From contig NZ_CP088246.1 of NCBI RefSeq assembly GCF_021117275.1, positions 1 through 64,000 of the forward strand: a stretch of DNA of 64,000 nucleotides, read 5' to 3'. The notes under the pieces were generated by a model. It ran no database searches, was not told the origin of the DNA, and saw nothing but the letters and a program-made list of their open reading frames with translations. The stretch's first letter is position 1; every line of letters starts with the position of its first letter. The translations under genes were made by a program, and so were the position numbers. Shown here piece by piece: positions 1 to 8,403 of this stretch. Source of the DNA: Metabacillus sp. B2-18. Lineage in GTDB: Bacteria; Bacillota; Bacilli; Bacillales; Bacillaceae.

Positions 1-197
1 ATGGGAAAAAGATCACTCCTTTAAAACATGAAGAGTTTGAAGTAGCTAGGACACTCCTTTTAAATAACGGACAAAAGACATTAAATGAGTTAGTTGATTC
101 AGAATTTCAATTAGAAAAACACCTTAAATTGTGTGAGGCATTTGAACAACTAAACTATTTAAATTTCACTTTTGAAAAGCATACAATTACTACTTAA
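1..197 (+). CDS. C-terminal part of an unrecognised protein (5' end outside the window)
   Basis: An open frame enters from the left edge and stops with TAA at 195-197, giving 64 residues. The segment is rich in Leu, Glu and Lys and looks helical, ending in FEKHTITT. It could be the end of a small winged-helix protein, but I see no diagnostic motif and do not assign a family. A strong hairpin follows the stop, so it is probably the last gene of its transcript. The efflux gene starts 56 bases downstream with its own ribosome site. Confidence 0.5.
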   Translation, partial: GKKITPLKHEEFEVARTLLLNNGQKTLNELVDSEFQLEKHLKLCEAFEQLNYLNFTFEKHTITT

Positions 198-202
198 TAA
201 AA

Positions 203-228
203 ACATACACTCCTTTACGAGTGTATGT
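203..228 (+). terminator. Hairpin after the first gene
   Basis: A perfect 10-bp stem, ACATACACTC with GAGTGTATGT, encloses a 6-base loop. The T-run after it is weak, so it could be a terminator or an operator for the efflux gene. Confidence 0.5.
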
Positions 229-252
229 TAATTACATTTTAGGAGGGATATT

Positions 253-1507
253 TTGTCTCCTTTTTTTAAAGAGTTATTTATCAATCGCTCTTTTTCATTT
301 TACTTACCAGCAACTAGTTTAAATGCATTAGGAAGTTCACTCTTTGAAATTGCAGCAACTGTCTATGTTTATAATGAATCAAATAATGATCCAAAGTCTA
401 TTGCTTTTTTTATGATTGTATTATTACTTCCCTCAATCATCTTACCACCTTTTGGAGGAGTAATAGGTGACAAGATTCCTAAGAAGCTCGTAATTACTAT
501 CTCTAATATCTTAATTGGTATTTTTGCTTTATTTATGTTCTTGTTTCCTTTTACTACTTATATATACTTTCTAAGTTTCCTTGTATCCTCAATTAGAATA
601 TTATCTGGTCCAAGTCGAGGAAGTTATATACCGGAAATAGTCGAGGAAAATTACATTTTAACTGCTAACTCTCGCCTCCAATCAGGGACGTCTATAACAA
701 CAATCATTGGAATGCTTATTTCTGGACTTGTAGTGGCTAAATTAGATGCAGTATGGTTTCTTGATCTATGCTATTTGTATTTTTATAGCTTCGTTTTTAA
801 CTATCTTGACTAAACCATCTACCATAAATGAAGAAGAAAGTAGCATAAATACTGATAAAAAGAATCTTTTAGGGAATTTAATAAAGGGCTTTGTAAAATT
901 GATAGATGTTAAGGATGCTCTAAGAGTAACTATTCTGGTAGGGGTTATCTCAGGTGTCAGTGGAATTATAAACGTACTATATCTTGTTTTTGTAACAGAA
1001 GTATTAGGTATGGAGGAATCCTTTTATTCCGTTTTAATGGTTATAGAAGCTGTAGGATTATTCATAGGTAGTCTTATTGTTAAACATCTTCAAAATAAAT
1101 TAGGTTATCTACCTCTTTTGAGTTTATGTACAATTGTGGATGGAATATGTATTGGTTTACATTATTCAATAGATTCTATGTTCTCATTTTTATTCTTAGG
1201 GTTACTAACCGGTACAGTTGGAGCTCAAATATCAATATTATCAAATTCAATTCTACAAAAAACCACAGAAGCATCAAGTAGGGCAAGTGTTTTTGGATCA
1301 TTCCAGATGATAATAGGTATTTTTTCTATTCCTGGCCTTTTTATCGGGGGTCTAATACAATCAAACGAGAATGTTCGAATTCTTTTTGGAATTAGTGGGT
1401 TAATAATTACATTAATAGGTTTATATTACTTTACAAAAAGTTACTTCAATAAAAACAAAATTAATAACAATGTAGATAAAAGTTCGATATCTAATAGTAA
1501 TGGTTAA
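253..1507 (+). pseudogene. MFS drug-efflux transporter, frameshifted
   Basis: Two overlapping frames together make one 12-helix major facilitator protein of about 415 residues, of the macrolide/multidrug exporter type. The first frame starts at TTG 253 behind AGGAGGG at 241-247 and carries the N-terminal helices and the loop GGVIGDKIPKK typical of MFS loop 2-3. The second frame runs to 1507 and carries the C-terminal six helices and a polar tail. The frame changes from 1 to 2 near 755-770. Removing one T from the TTT at about 758-760 would give a continuous WFLIYAICIF. As it stands the protein is truncated at residue 186. It is either a decayed gene or carries a sequencing error. Confidence 0.8.
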
Positions 1508-1549
1508 ACTATTATAATAAAAAATATATGGCTTTCGGGGAGTTATAAA

Positions 1550-2077
1550 ATGACTAATATGAATCTAGAACCATTAAACAAGTATCATGCTGAGGAGTTA
1601 TTTTCAGTTTTAAAAGATGAAAAAATATATACCTATATCCCTGAAAATCCTCCTGAGAGTTCAGGTGAATTGTCTGAAAAATTCGAAAGGTTGGCAGAAG
1701 GTGCACCAATTCACCTTTCGCAAATCTGGTTAAATTTTGCAATCTATAATAAAAATTTAAAGGAATATATTGGAACGGTTCAAGCAACTATTTATAGTAA
1801 AGATTTAAAAGCTTCAATAGCATATGTCTTACCTTCTAAGTACTGGGGAAAGGGATATGCACAACAAGCAGTAACAGAGATGATTAATATACTAATTTCA
1901 AATTATAAAATAAAGATGTTTCATGCATATATTGATACAAGGAACATTAAATCAATTAAATTAGTTGAAAGGCTAGGATTTAAAAAAATTGGATTTGAAA
2001 AGAATGCGGATTTTTTTAAAGGTTCTACCAGCGACGAATATATATTTGCCTTGAAAACAGAGGAATGGAATAAATAA
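1550..2077 (+). CDS. GNAT family N-acetyltransferase (RimJ/RimL-like)
   Basis: A 175-residue single-domain acetyltransferase, the usual length for RimJ/RimL-type GNAT enzymes that acetylate protein N-termini, amino sugars or small amines with acetyl-CoA. The acetyl-CoA loop appears as YWGKGYAQQA near residues 102-112, followed by the family segment DTRNIKSIKLVERLGFKK, where Asn and the helix after it pack on the cofactor. The ATG at 1550 lies behind GGGGAG. It follows the efflux gene by 42 bases and may be co-transcribed. The substrate cannot be told from sequence; association with an exporter could suggest drug or metabolite modification. Confidence 0.85.
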   Translation: MTNMNLEPLNKYHAEELFSVLKDEKIYTYIPENPPESSGELSEKFERLAEGAPIHLSQIWLNFAIYNKNLKEYIGTVQATIYSKDLKASIAYVLPSKYWGKGYAQQAVTEMINILISNYKIKMFHAYIDTRNIKSIKLVERLGFKKIGFEKNADFFKGSTSDEYIFALKTEEWNK

Positions 2078-2254
2078 ATACACATATTTCCTATTTAGGA
2101 TCTTGAGATCAAAATAGGTGAAAAATAATTCAGACGTCTTTCTGAACAAGAGTGGTGCCTTTTTACATGTGATGGACCACTGTAATGGTAGCCATTAGAA
2201 GCTTTAATGTTATTCAATAACAGGGCGCGTGCTTGTCTGGAGTAAGATAGTAAA

Positions 2255-2294
2255 AAATAGACTGAACGGTAAGAACCGATTAGTCTATTTTTTT
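2255..2294 (+). terminator. Rho-independent terminator
   Basis: Stem AAATAGACT (2255-2263) pairs with AGTCTATTT (2282-2290), followed by T residues. It separates the acetyltransferase from the recombinase locus. Confidence 0.65.
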
Positions 2295-2295
2295 A

Positions 2296-2377
2296 TTATC
2301 AATAGGGTACACCCTATTGATAAGTTTCTGTCTCCTTGATATTATTAGCTTGATAGACTCTCAATAACACCTATCAA
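2296..2377. promoter_or_regulatory. Putative res site of the split serine recombinase
   Basis: Two 28-bp dyads lie just before the recombinase start. The first (2296-2323) has perfect 12-bp arms TTATCAATAGGG and CCCTATTGATAA around TACA. The second (2350-2377) has TTGATAG and CTATCAA at its ends. A symmetric crossover-type subsite followed by a second, looser subsite upstream of the recombinase is the layout of resolvase res sites. No binding data support it. Confidence 0.55.
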
Positions 2378-2403
2378 AAATACATATTAAAAGAGGACGA
2401 AAA

Positions 2404-2535
2404 ATGATCTACGGATATGCCCGGGTAAGTACACAAGACCAAAACCTTGATACCCAAATTGAGCAACTCACAAAATTTGGAGTAGACGAAATTGTAAAGG
2501 AAAAAATCAGTGGTGTTTCTAAACTGTCACTTTAG
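2404..2535 (+). pseudogene. Serine recombinase, 5' part (interrupted by the transposon)
   Basis: The frame starts at ATG 2404 with YARVSTQDQNLDTQ, the catalytic-serine region of small serine recombinases (Ser9). It reads 39 native codons to 2520. It then enters the transposon end and stops at 2533-2535. Joining codon 39 to the sequence after the transposon restores GVSKQKEQLDELL and gives a complete protein of about 190 residues. The gene was therefore intact before insertion. The 3' part is at 7661-8118. Confidence 0.88.
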
Positions 2536-2573
2536 ACGTTATTTTGCACCAATTTTAATCGCTATTTTGCATT
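2525..2573 (+). repeat. Left terminal inverted repeat of the 5.1-kb transposon
   Basis: The outer 11 bases TGTCACTTTAG match the right end exactly. Two inner motifs, GTTATTTTGCACC and GCTATTTTGCATT, are spaced about 22 bases apart. Confidence 0.85.
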
Positions 2574-2791
2574 ATAAGTAATAAAAAAGTTATCTTAAAA
2601 TGATAGCTGATAAGTTAAAATAAAGTTCTTCAACTTAAAATTAAGTGGTTAAAACAACAGTTATGATATTCCATTAAAGGGCCAGATTGTTGAGGAACGT
2701 TTTCAAGTAAATAGATTATTCTAGTATGAATATACGCATGAAATGCTCCTTTCCTGCATATACCGTAGTGATATGAAGAGGAGAGGATGAA

Positions 2792-4555
2792 ATGGTACAA
2801 CCTTTAGATCCTAAAAGGATTCCTAAATTCGTAAATCAACTCGTTATCCCACCGGTATATATGCCTACTATTCTTAGACAGCCAATATCTGGTGAAGTGA
2901 TCGGGCATGCGTATAAAATTGAAGCAAGTGAATTCCAGCAGCAAATCTTACCGCCTGGATTCGGTACCACGAAAGTTTTTGGTTACAGTGGTATGATACA
3001 GGACCCGTACACGGGAAGAGCGGTTTACTATAAAAGTGCTCCAGGTTCCACATTTGAAGCCATTCGAGGAATTCCTGTACATGTTCAATGGATAAACAAC
3101 ATTACTGGTCCCCATTTTCTTCCGGTTGATCCGACACTCGATTGGGCAAATCCAAATTCCATGTCAGTTCCTCTACCACCATTTCCATCATTTCCACCAG
3201 GATTTCCCCTAGCACAGCAACCAGTACCTATTGTCCCTCATTTGCACGGAGGAGAGCATCCATCTTATTTTGACGATTATCCTGATGCTTGGTTTACTGC
3301 AGATGGAAGGACCGGTATGGCTTTCATAACTAATACCTATACATTCCCCAATGTACAACAGCCTACAGCTCTTTGGTATCATGACCATACCATGGGAATG
3401 ACTCGATTGAATAATTACGCCGGGCTTACAGGGTTCTATTTGCTCCGTGATATGAATGACCCCATTGTCCCGTTTCTTCCTAGTAGAGAAAATGAGATTC
3501 CACTCAACATTCAGGACCGATCTTTTAATACTGATGGTTCTCTTTTCTATGATCATATGGGGGCTAACCCAAGTATTCATCCTTATGTGGTACCAGAGTT
3601 TTTTGGAAACACGATAATGGTGAATGGTAAGGTGTGGCCGAACCTTAATGTCAAACCTCAACAATACCGTTTTCGTGTTCTGAATGGTTCAAATGCTCGT
3701 TTTTATCGTTTACAGCTTTCCAATAAACAGAAATTTATCCAGATTGGCACCGATGGAGGTTATTTACCTCAAGCTGTAGAACTTTCCTCACTTTTGATTT
3801 CACCGGCAGAACGAGCAGATATCCTTATTGATTTCTCTACTTTAGCTCCTGGTACAACCGTTATTTTAACGAATACTGCTAACGCCCCGTTCCCTGATGG
3901 AACACCGGCAGACCCACAAACTGTTGGTCAAATTATGCAATTTACAGTCATAAATGAAACTGTCTTACCGCCAAAGAAATTGCCACCTGTTCTTAACAGC
4001 ATTCCTCAATTAAAGCCAACAAAAACGAGAACTTTGACTTTATTCGAACTGGAGGGTCCTAATGGTCCCTTGAAAGTTACGTTAGATGGCCAACTGTGGG
4101 GTAATCCCGTTTCTGAGCTGCCTCAGGCAGGAACAACAGAAGATTGGCAAGTTGTTAACCTTACCGATGACACCCATCCAATCCATCTTCATCTCGTTCA
4201 GTTCCTGCTCGTTAGCCGCCAGAAATTCCATTCTGACGCTTATTTGAAAGACTGGATGCAACTAAATCAAACGACGCCTCCTAGCACCCCACCTTATTTT
4301 GTTAAGCCTAAGACACCACCAATAGACGCATATTTACAAGGTCAACCTATTGCACCTCCACTCAATGAGAAAGGGTGGAAGGATACCATACAAATGAATG
4401 CGGGAGAAGTGACAACGATAAGAGTTCGGTTTACTTCCCAGGATGGCAGTCCCTTTCCATTCGACCCTAGCCTTGGGCCTGGATATGTATGGCATTGCCA
4501 TATGCTTGAACACGAGGATAATGAAATGATGAGACCGTTAAAGGTATTGCCTTAA
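2792..4555 (+). CDS. Multicopper oxidase, CotA/laccase type
   Basis: A 587-residue three-cupredoxin oxidase that couples one-electron oxidation of phenols, bilirubin or Mn(II) to reduction of O2 to water. All four copper-binding motifs are visible: HLHGG at about residue 150, WYHDH at 195-199, HPIHLH at 462-467, and HCHMLEH at 568-574 with the axial Met about five residues on. No signal peptide is seen, as with spore-coat CotA. It is longer than B. subtilis CotA (513 residues). ATG 2792 follows a GAGGAGAGG ribosome site. It is cargo of the transposon, with a terminator downstream. The physiological substrate, whether pigment, manganese or other, is not inferable. Confidence 0.92.
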   Translation: MVQPLDPKRIPKFVNQLVIPPVYMPTILRQPISGEVIGHAYKIEASEFQQQILPPGFGTTKVFGYSGMIQDPYTGRAVYYKSAPGSTFEAIRGIPVHVQWINNITGPHFLPVDPTLDWANPNSMSVPLPPFPSFPPGFPLAQQPVPIVPHLHGGEHPSYFDDYPDAWFTADGRTGMAFITNTYTFPNVQQPTALWYHDHTMGMTRLNNYAGLTGFYLLRDMNDPIVPFLPSRENEIPLNIQDRSFNTDGSLFYDHMGANPSIHPYVVPEFFGNTIMVNGKVWPNLNVKPQQYRFRVLNGSNARFYRLQLSNKQKFIQIGTDGGYLPQAVELSSLLISPAERADILIDFSTLAPGTTVILTNTANAPFPDGTPADPQTVGQIMQFTVINETVLPPKKLPPVLNSIPQLKPTKTRTLTLFELEGPNGPLKVTLDGQLWGNPVSELPQAGTTEDWQVVNLTDDTHPIHLHLVQFLLVSRQKFHSDAYLKDWMQLNQTTPPSTPPYFVKPKTPPIDAYLQGQPIAPPLNEKGWKDTIQMNAGEVTTIRVRFTSQDGSPFPFDPSLGPGYVWHCHMLEHEDNEMMRPLKVLP

Positions 4556-4685
4556 AGATCTAAAAAAATAAACATGGTCAAAATAAATTTTGTTCTTTGG
4601 CAAAGTAAGGTGAACTCGAAATATAAGTTATTCCGCTAGCTTACCAAAAGTAATTCCTGTAACTATTTAAGTAATAAATACCCAA

Positions 4686-4735
4686 AAAGGAGATAGAACT
4701 AGATTCGATATCCATATTTTATCTCCTTTATTATC
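4686..4735 (+). terminator. Terminator after the oxidase
   Basis: AAAGGAGATA (4686-4695) pairs with TATCTCCTTT (4720-4729) across a 24-base loop, followed by ATTATT. It also lies before the convergent minus-strand gene. Confidence 0.55.
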
Positions 4736-4782
4736 CAAGCTAAATACGCTTTTCCATTACAATGTAAACTATATATTCAAAA

Positions 4783-5313
4783 TTACTTACTTTGGCCTAA
4801 AGCTGAAATGATGGAACCGATGGCTTGGATCCAACTTCCGACCACATTCAGTTCTTGCCCCTCCCTGTTCCTTAGTTCGTTGATACCTGAAAGTGCTTGT
4901 AATGCATTACCAATTGCTTGTAGAAGGTTTCCATATATGCTGTAAAGCTCTTTTACAGTAGGTTCACGGCCTAGAGCATCAGCAAGAGATACTCCACCAC
5001 CAACTGCTTGAAGTAAATTTCCTTTTATGTTTAATTCCTTTTTTGTTTTTTCGCTAAAATTTATTAATATCCCTACAATGACCGTTGAATTTCCTATTGC
5101 CTGAATTTCGTTGCCTATCTTTTCAAGGGTAAAGTTTTTTTCACTATCTGCTACTAATGAATTTCCGGTTGCTTGTAATACATTTCCCCATAGATTTAAA
5201 TCTCCAAGCAGAGTATCGGAAATATTTTTGGAAGGTGTAGCTCCGATAGCTGAAAGGGTTGTTCCAATCGCTTGGACCCAAGAACCAAACGTTGCTTTCA
5301 GTTCATTATCCAT
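4783..5313 (-). CDS. DUF6944-type repetitive protein
   Basis: A 176-residue protein built almost wholly from about six degenerate repeats of the form G-(N/S)-x-(L/I)-Q-A-(I/T/V)-G, for example GSWVQAIGTTLSAIG, GNVLQATGNSL, GNLLQAIGNAL and GSWIQAIGSII. No signal peptide or catalytic motif is present. From memory it matches the Bacillaceae family called DUF6944, whose role is unknown. The regular Gln-Ala-Gly helical pattern suggests a self-assembling or membrane-surface protein. It is convergent with the oxidase on the transposon, so both may act in spore-surface biology, but that is inference. The start behind AAGAAGGTG on the minus strand is convincing. Confidence 0.75.
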   Translation of the reverse strand: MDNELKATFGSWVQAIGTTLSAIGATPSKNISDTLLGDLNLWGNVLQATGNSLVADSEKNFTLEKIGNEIQAIGNSTVIVGILINFSEKTKKELNIKGNLLQAVGGGVSLADALGREPTVKELYSIYGNLLQAIGNALQALSGINELRNREGQELNVVGSWIQAIGSIISALGQSK

Positions 5314-5485
5314 AACTTGAACACCTTCTTTTAATTATTGTAAACATTTATAGTTTGCTTTGTTACAGATGTATCCAAAATTAGATAAATGGCAAAAAAA
5401 ATAGTTTGTTGTAGGGAGAAAAATTTGGGGGTGTTTATGTATAGAAGTTAAGTTATTCAGCAATCGGGCGCTTTTCATGAGTAAA

Positions 5486-5532
5486 AAAAGCCTAATTTCT
5501 CACTTACAACACCGAGAAATTAGGCTTTTTTT
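5486..5532 (-). terminator. Strong hairpin terminator downstream of the transposon resolvase
   Basis: AAGCCTAATTTCTC pairs with GAGAAATTAGGCTT around a 16-base loop, with T-runs on both strands. It can end transcription of the resolvase gene on the minus strand. Confidence 0.75.
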
Positions 5533-5611
5533 ATATTTGAATTTCCTTAATGTTGTAAATCCGCATTTCCTGACGCTACTACTATTAAATAGTTTAAGAA
5601 CCCGTAGATTT

Positions 5612-6217
5612 CTATTCTGCGAGCTCCTTTTTAATCCTATAAACAGTTGATCGAGTAATGGCATTTTTTTCTGCGATTTGCTTAATTGGGGTTCCGGATT
5701 TCAACATTCTTACGACTTCTTGATAGACTAATCGCTTTTGTGGATTCTTTGCATTAGGTGAATAAAGTAACGGACGCCCTTTGTAAACTCCTTTTTCTTT
5801 GGCAATTTTTATACCTTGGGCTTGACGACGTTTACTTTCTGTCCGTTCCATTTCTGCAACCATCGCCAAAATCTGAACAATCAAATCTTTCATAAATCGG
5901 TCCAACAAGGGGTTTCCAATAGCTTCAGCTAAGATAGGCATACTCGTCACGATCAAACCTGCATTTTTATTTTTTAAAGTAGTAACCGTTTCAATAATCT
6001 CATTGTAGTTCCTTCCTAGTCGATCAATTGCTTCAACCATGAAATAATCTCCTTCACGAACAAAATCAAGAGCTTTTTGGAATTGCTCTCGATTATTTAC
6101 TGCAGCACCAGATTTCTTCTCTGTAAATATTTTTTCTGCGCCAAAACTTTTCAAGTTTTCAATTTGCCGTTCCAAATTTTGATCTTCAGTAGAAACTCTA
6201 GCATAAGCAACTTTCAT
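5612..6217 (-). CDS. Serine recombinase (resolvase/invertase family) of the transposon
   Basis: A 201-residue small serine recombinase that would resolve cointegrates or dimers. The catalytic Ser9 is in [14 protein letters not shown], the invariant Arg region is DRLGRNYNE, and the E-helix segment [17 protein letters not shown] precedes the linker GVYKGRP. A C-terminal helix-turn-helix ends with [14 protein letters not shown]. It is divergent from the TniA-like remnant across a 170-base gap, the arrangement known from Tn552 (resolvase opposite transposase with res between). It differs clearly from the recombinase the transposon has interrupted, so the two are not copies. The start behind AGGAGAAAATTACG is good. 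Confidence 0.92.
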   Translation of the reverse strand: MKVAYARVSTEDQNLERQIENLKSFGAEKIFTEKKSGAAVNNREQFQKALDFVREGDYFMVEAIDRLGRNYNEIIETVTTLKNKNAGLIVTSMPILAEAIGNPLLDRFMKDLIVQILAMVAEMERTESKRRQAQGIKIAKEKGVYKGRPLLYSPNAKNPQKRLVYQEVVRMLKSGTPIKQIAEKNAITRSTVYRIKKELAE

Positions 6218-6390
6218 TTCGTAATTTTCTCCTTTTACAAATCTATTTAATAGACACCCTAATCATACACTTAAAACCTAATCTTAACAATAATGCTTAA
6301 GTGGTTGTTTAAGGTTTACCCTAAATAGACATTGAATAAAAAATATGAAACAATGGACAGGAATCCAAAAAAAGGGAGTGACAAAAGACA
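6218..6390. promoter_or_regulatory. Putative res site and divergent promoters of the transposon
   Basis: This short gap between the divergent resolvase and transposase remnant has related inverted segments: TAGACACCCTAA near 6251 and CCCTAAATAGAC near 6329-6340, plus TTAAGTGG and similar inner motifs. Position and layout fit a resolvase recombination site. Subsites cannot be assigned by eye. Confidence 0.4.
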
Positions 6391-6764
6391 ATGCAAAAAA
6401 TAAATTCTTTAACTCAATGTACAGAAATACAACTAGAGGAAGCACACAGAAAATATTTAATTATCTATCCATATTTACAAAAGCCAAAATATTTAGAAAA
6501 GATTAGCGTTGAGGAAAACATTTCAATTCGCACTTTGCGTTATTGGATTCAGAAATATCAAGAACTAGGTTTAAGAGGACTGGTTCGAATGAAAAGAACT
6601 GATAAGAGCAAAGTGAAAGTTGACCTAGCAATCCAAGACCAAGTAAAAAAATATTCTTGTCCAACAAAGGTATTTCAATTACTTCCATTTACCGAAGAAC
6701 ACTAGCTTGGTGTGAAGATAATGATTTACAATCTCTACGAACTACGCAATTAATTGCTAATTGA
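6391..6764 (+). pseudogene. TniA/Mu-type transposase remnant (N-terminal HTH only)
   Basis: The frame from 6391 carries a winged-helix/HTH segment (SVEENISIRTLRYWIQKYQE, then GLRGLVRMKRTDK) typical of the N-terminus of Tn552/TniA transposases. It stops at 6705. The next part of the family, ISITSIYRRTLAWCEDND, is readable in a shifted frame until a TGA at 6762-6764. The DDE catalytic domain is absent altogether. Intact relatives are about 480 residues, so roughly three quarters is lost and this cannot be an active transposase. Confidence 0.75.
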
Positions 6765-6888
6765 AATTCCTTTATTTTTCTATTTTATTCAAGGTAAGTA
6801 ATATTCAAAGGAAATGTATTACTACAGAACCTAAAGCATAGGTTTAATGTAAACCTTTCTAACAATGTCAGATAAAGGGGGCAATTAT

Positions 6889-7173
6889 ATGAATAATACC
6901 AATTCAAAGTCAGAACAAAGTGATCAATCGCCAATAAGTTCTAGCCTTAGACTTGCCCTAATAACTGCTATTCTTACTACTATTGAAGAAGGCATTGCAA
7001 CTATAGAAGCGATAACAGTTATAGATGAGGAAATCATTAATTCAGAAAAAGAAAAACAAGATCAAAAAGAATTAGATGAAAAGTTTGAAAAGATGCAGCA
7101 GCAAATTGACAAATTAACAACTGAATTAACAAAAGTAACAAAAAAGGAAATGGGAACAAACAGAAAGCAGTAG
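6889..7173 (+). CDS. Small coiled-coil protein, unknown function
   Basis: A 94-residue protein. The ATG at 6889 has AAAGGGGG 8 bases upstream and is preferred over an in-frame upstream ATG at 6865 that lacks a site. The N-terminal third is polar and Ser/Asn-rich. A middle segment, LRLALITAILTTIEEGIATIEAI, is amphipathic or weakly hydrophobic. The C-terminal 45 residues, with the heptad-like LDEKFEKMQQQIDKLTTEL, should form a coiled coil. I do not recognise the family. It is the rightmost cargo gene of the transposon. Confidence 0.6.
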   Translation: MNNTNSKSEQSDQSPISSSLRLALITAILTTIEEGIATIEAITVIDEEIINSEKEKQDQKELDEKFEKMQQQIDKLTTELTKVTKKEMGTNRKQ

Positions 7174-7611
7174 GTTTTTATCACAAGATAGCAAGGAGTA
7201 CTAATAATCAAATTATTAAAGGTGCATTTACACAAGCTTCAGCCGACGAACAAAATTATGCAGTTTGATTTTTATATTTTATGAATGATCATTAATTTTG
7301 TAGAAGCCGGCAATCTCGTCGGTTTTTTTACTGAACATTTTGTGTCCGAAGCGCCGCCGATCAGTAGCGCTTCTTGTGTCTACTACGCATTATTTCTTGT
7401 TATGTATAATGAAAAATCTATTCAACAAATCGGGCGAAATAGTGGAAGAACTCTTTGTTTTTAAACGACTTTATTGTTATTTATTTTGAGATAAATGGGT
7501 ACAGGATGAAGAAAGTTAAACAACTATTTTTTAACACCGTTCTACATTTTAGAACGGTGTTATCTGTGTTTAAAGTATTAAGATTCAACAACTTGATTGT
7601 AAGTGAACAGA
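7174..7611. other. Non-coding right arm of the transposon
   Basis: No convincing gene is seen. CCGACGA (7243) can pair with TCGTCGG (7316), which is followed by a T-run. A copy-like trace of the dispersed TTCAACAAATCGGGCG motif lies near 7421. Confidence 0.4.
7533..7561 (+). terminator. Perfect hairpin before the right transposon end
   Basis: AACACCGTTCT and AGAACGGTGTT pair perfectly around ACATTTT. It may shield the element from outside transcription. The T-run is short. Confidence 0.5.
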
Positions 7612-7660
7612 TGTGCAAAATAGCACTTAAAATAAGCGCAAATTACCTCCTAAAGTGACA
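7612..7660 (-). repeat. Right terminal inverted repeat of the 5.1-kb transposon
   Basis: Read on the minus strand it begins TGTCACTTTAG and contains two motifs like GTAATTTGCGC and GCTATTTTGCACA, mirroring the left end. Confidence 0.85.
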
Positions 7661-8118
7661 CTAAACAGAAGGAACAATTGGATGAACTTCTTTCCAAGAT
7701 AGCTTCCGATGATACCTTAGTTGTGACTAGAATGGATCGTCTTGGTCGAAATACTGTACAGTTGTTGCAGCTGGTTGAACAACTCCGTGAAAGAAACATA
7801 CATTTTGTTATCCTAAACTTAGGAATTGATACAAGAACACCTACTGGTAAATTCTTTTTAACTGTTATGGCAGCATTTAGTGAGCTAGATCGAGAAATGA
7901 TTAAAGAAAAGCAACGTTCGGGAATTAAATTGGCTAAGCAAAAGGGCAAATATCGAGGAAGGGTAAAAAAATATACAGATAAGCATCCAGGAATGAACCA
8001 TGCCATTGAATTACGAAAGACAACAAATAAAACTGTAAAGGAAATTTGTGCTATTACCGGGGTTAGTCAGGCAGCTTTTTATCGCAAGCTAAAGGAAATA
8101 GAGGAAAAAGGGGTATAA
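7661..8118 (+). pseudogene. Serine recombinase, 3' part (downstream of the transposon)
   Basis: After the duplicated CTAAAC the recombinase frame continues as KQKEQLDELLSKIASDD, with the conserved TRMDRLGRNTVQL region, the E-helix segment AFSELDREMIKEKQRSG and a C-terminal HTH (TVKEICAITGVSQAAFYRKL). A TTG at 7678 could in principle start a product lacking the catalytic serine. It has no convincing ribosome site, so I treat it as a gene fragment belonging with 2404-2520. Confidence 0.85.
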
Positions 8119-8192
8119 TAATTGGAAATTATTTCATATGTGGCCCCTCAATCCCCGAATCGTTTCCGTACCCCTTATTCCAGTGTTTAAAT

Positions 8193-8403
8193 ATGAGAGA
8201 TCCAAGAACAGGGGACCATAGCTTACTTGTAGCATACTATTCATATAAAATGGGGCAGATATTAAACTTAAATAAGGAACAACTCTTCCTAGCTGGTTTG
8301 TTGCATGATATAGGAAAAATTGAAATGAGCGATGAAGTACTTAAAACAGATAAAAAACTTTCAAAAGTTGAGCGAAAACAACTAAAAAACCACGTGTTAC
8401 AAG
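8193..8403 (+). pseudogene. HD-GYP domain protein, N-terminal fragment
   Basis: The segment MRDPRTGDHS through LAGLLHDIGKIE is the start of an HD-GYP phosphodiesterase domain, the class that degrades cyclic di-GMP, with the HD metal pair visible. The frame runs upstream to about 8121 without a good start or ribosome site, so the true 5' end is missing, probably cut by the recombinase locus. The IS1182-family element begins at 8404, immediately after the target repeat GTTACAAG. The remainder is at 10090-10411. Confidence 0.8.

Larger units (their letters stand above)
2525..7660. mobile_element. Tn552/Tn402-like transposon, non-autonomous, carrying a multicopper oxidase
   Basis: The 5136-bp element begins TGTCACTTTAG and ends CTAAAGTGACA, and is flanked by a direct repeat CTAAAC at 2519-2524 and 7661-7666. 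Each end also holds two spaced copies of a motif like GCTATTTTGCA, as expected for transposase binding sites of the Tn7/Mu/Tn552 group. Inside are a multicopper oxidase, a DUF6944-type protein, a resolvase (minus strand), a broken TniA-like transposase and a small gene. No TniB-type ATPase is present, so the element probably needs a helper in trans. Removing it exactly restores a recombinase reading frame, which fixes its boundaries. Confidence 0.88.

Noticed and set aside
3209..3664. 151-codon frame on the minus strand within the multicopper oxidase
   Set aside because: It is a shadow of the well-supported oxidase frame, without a ribosome site.
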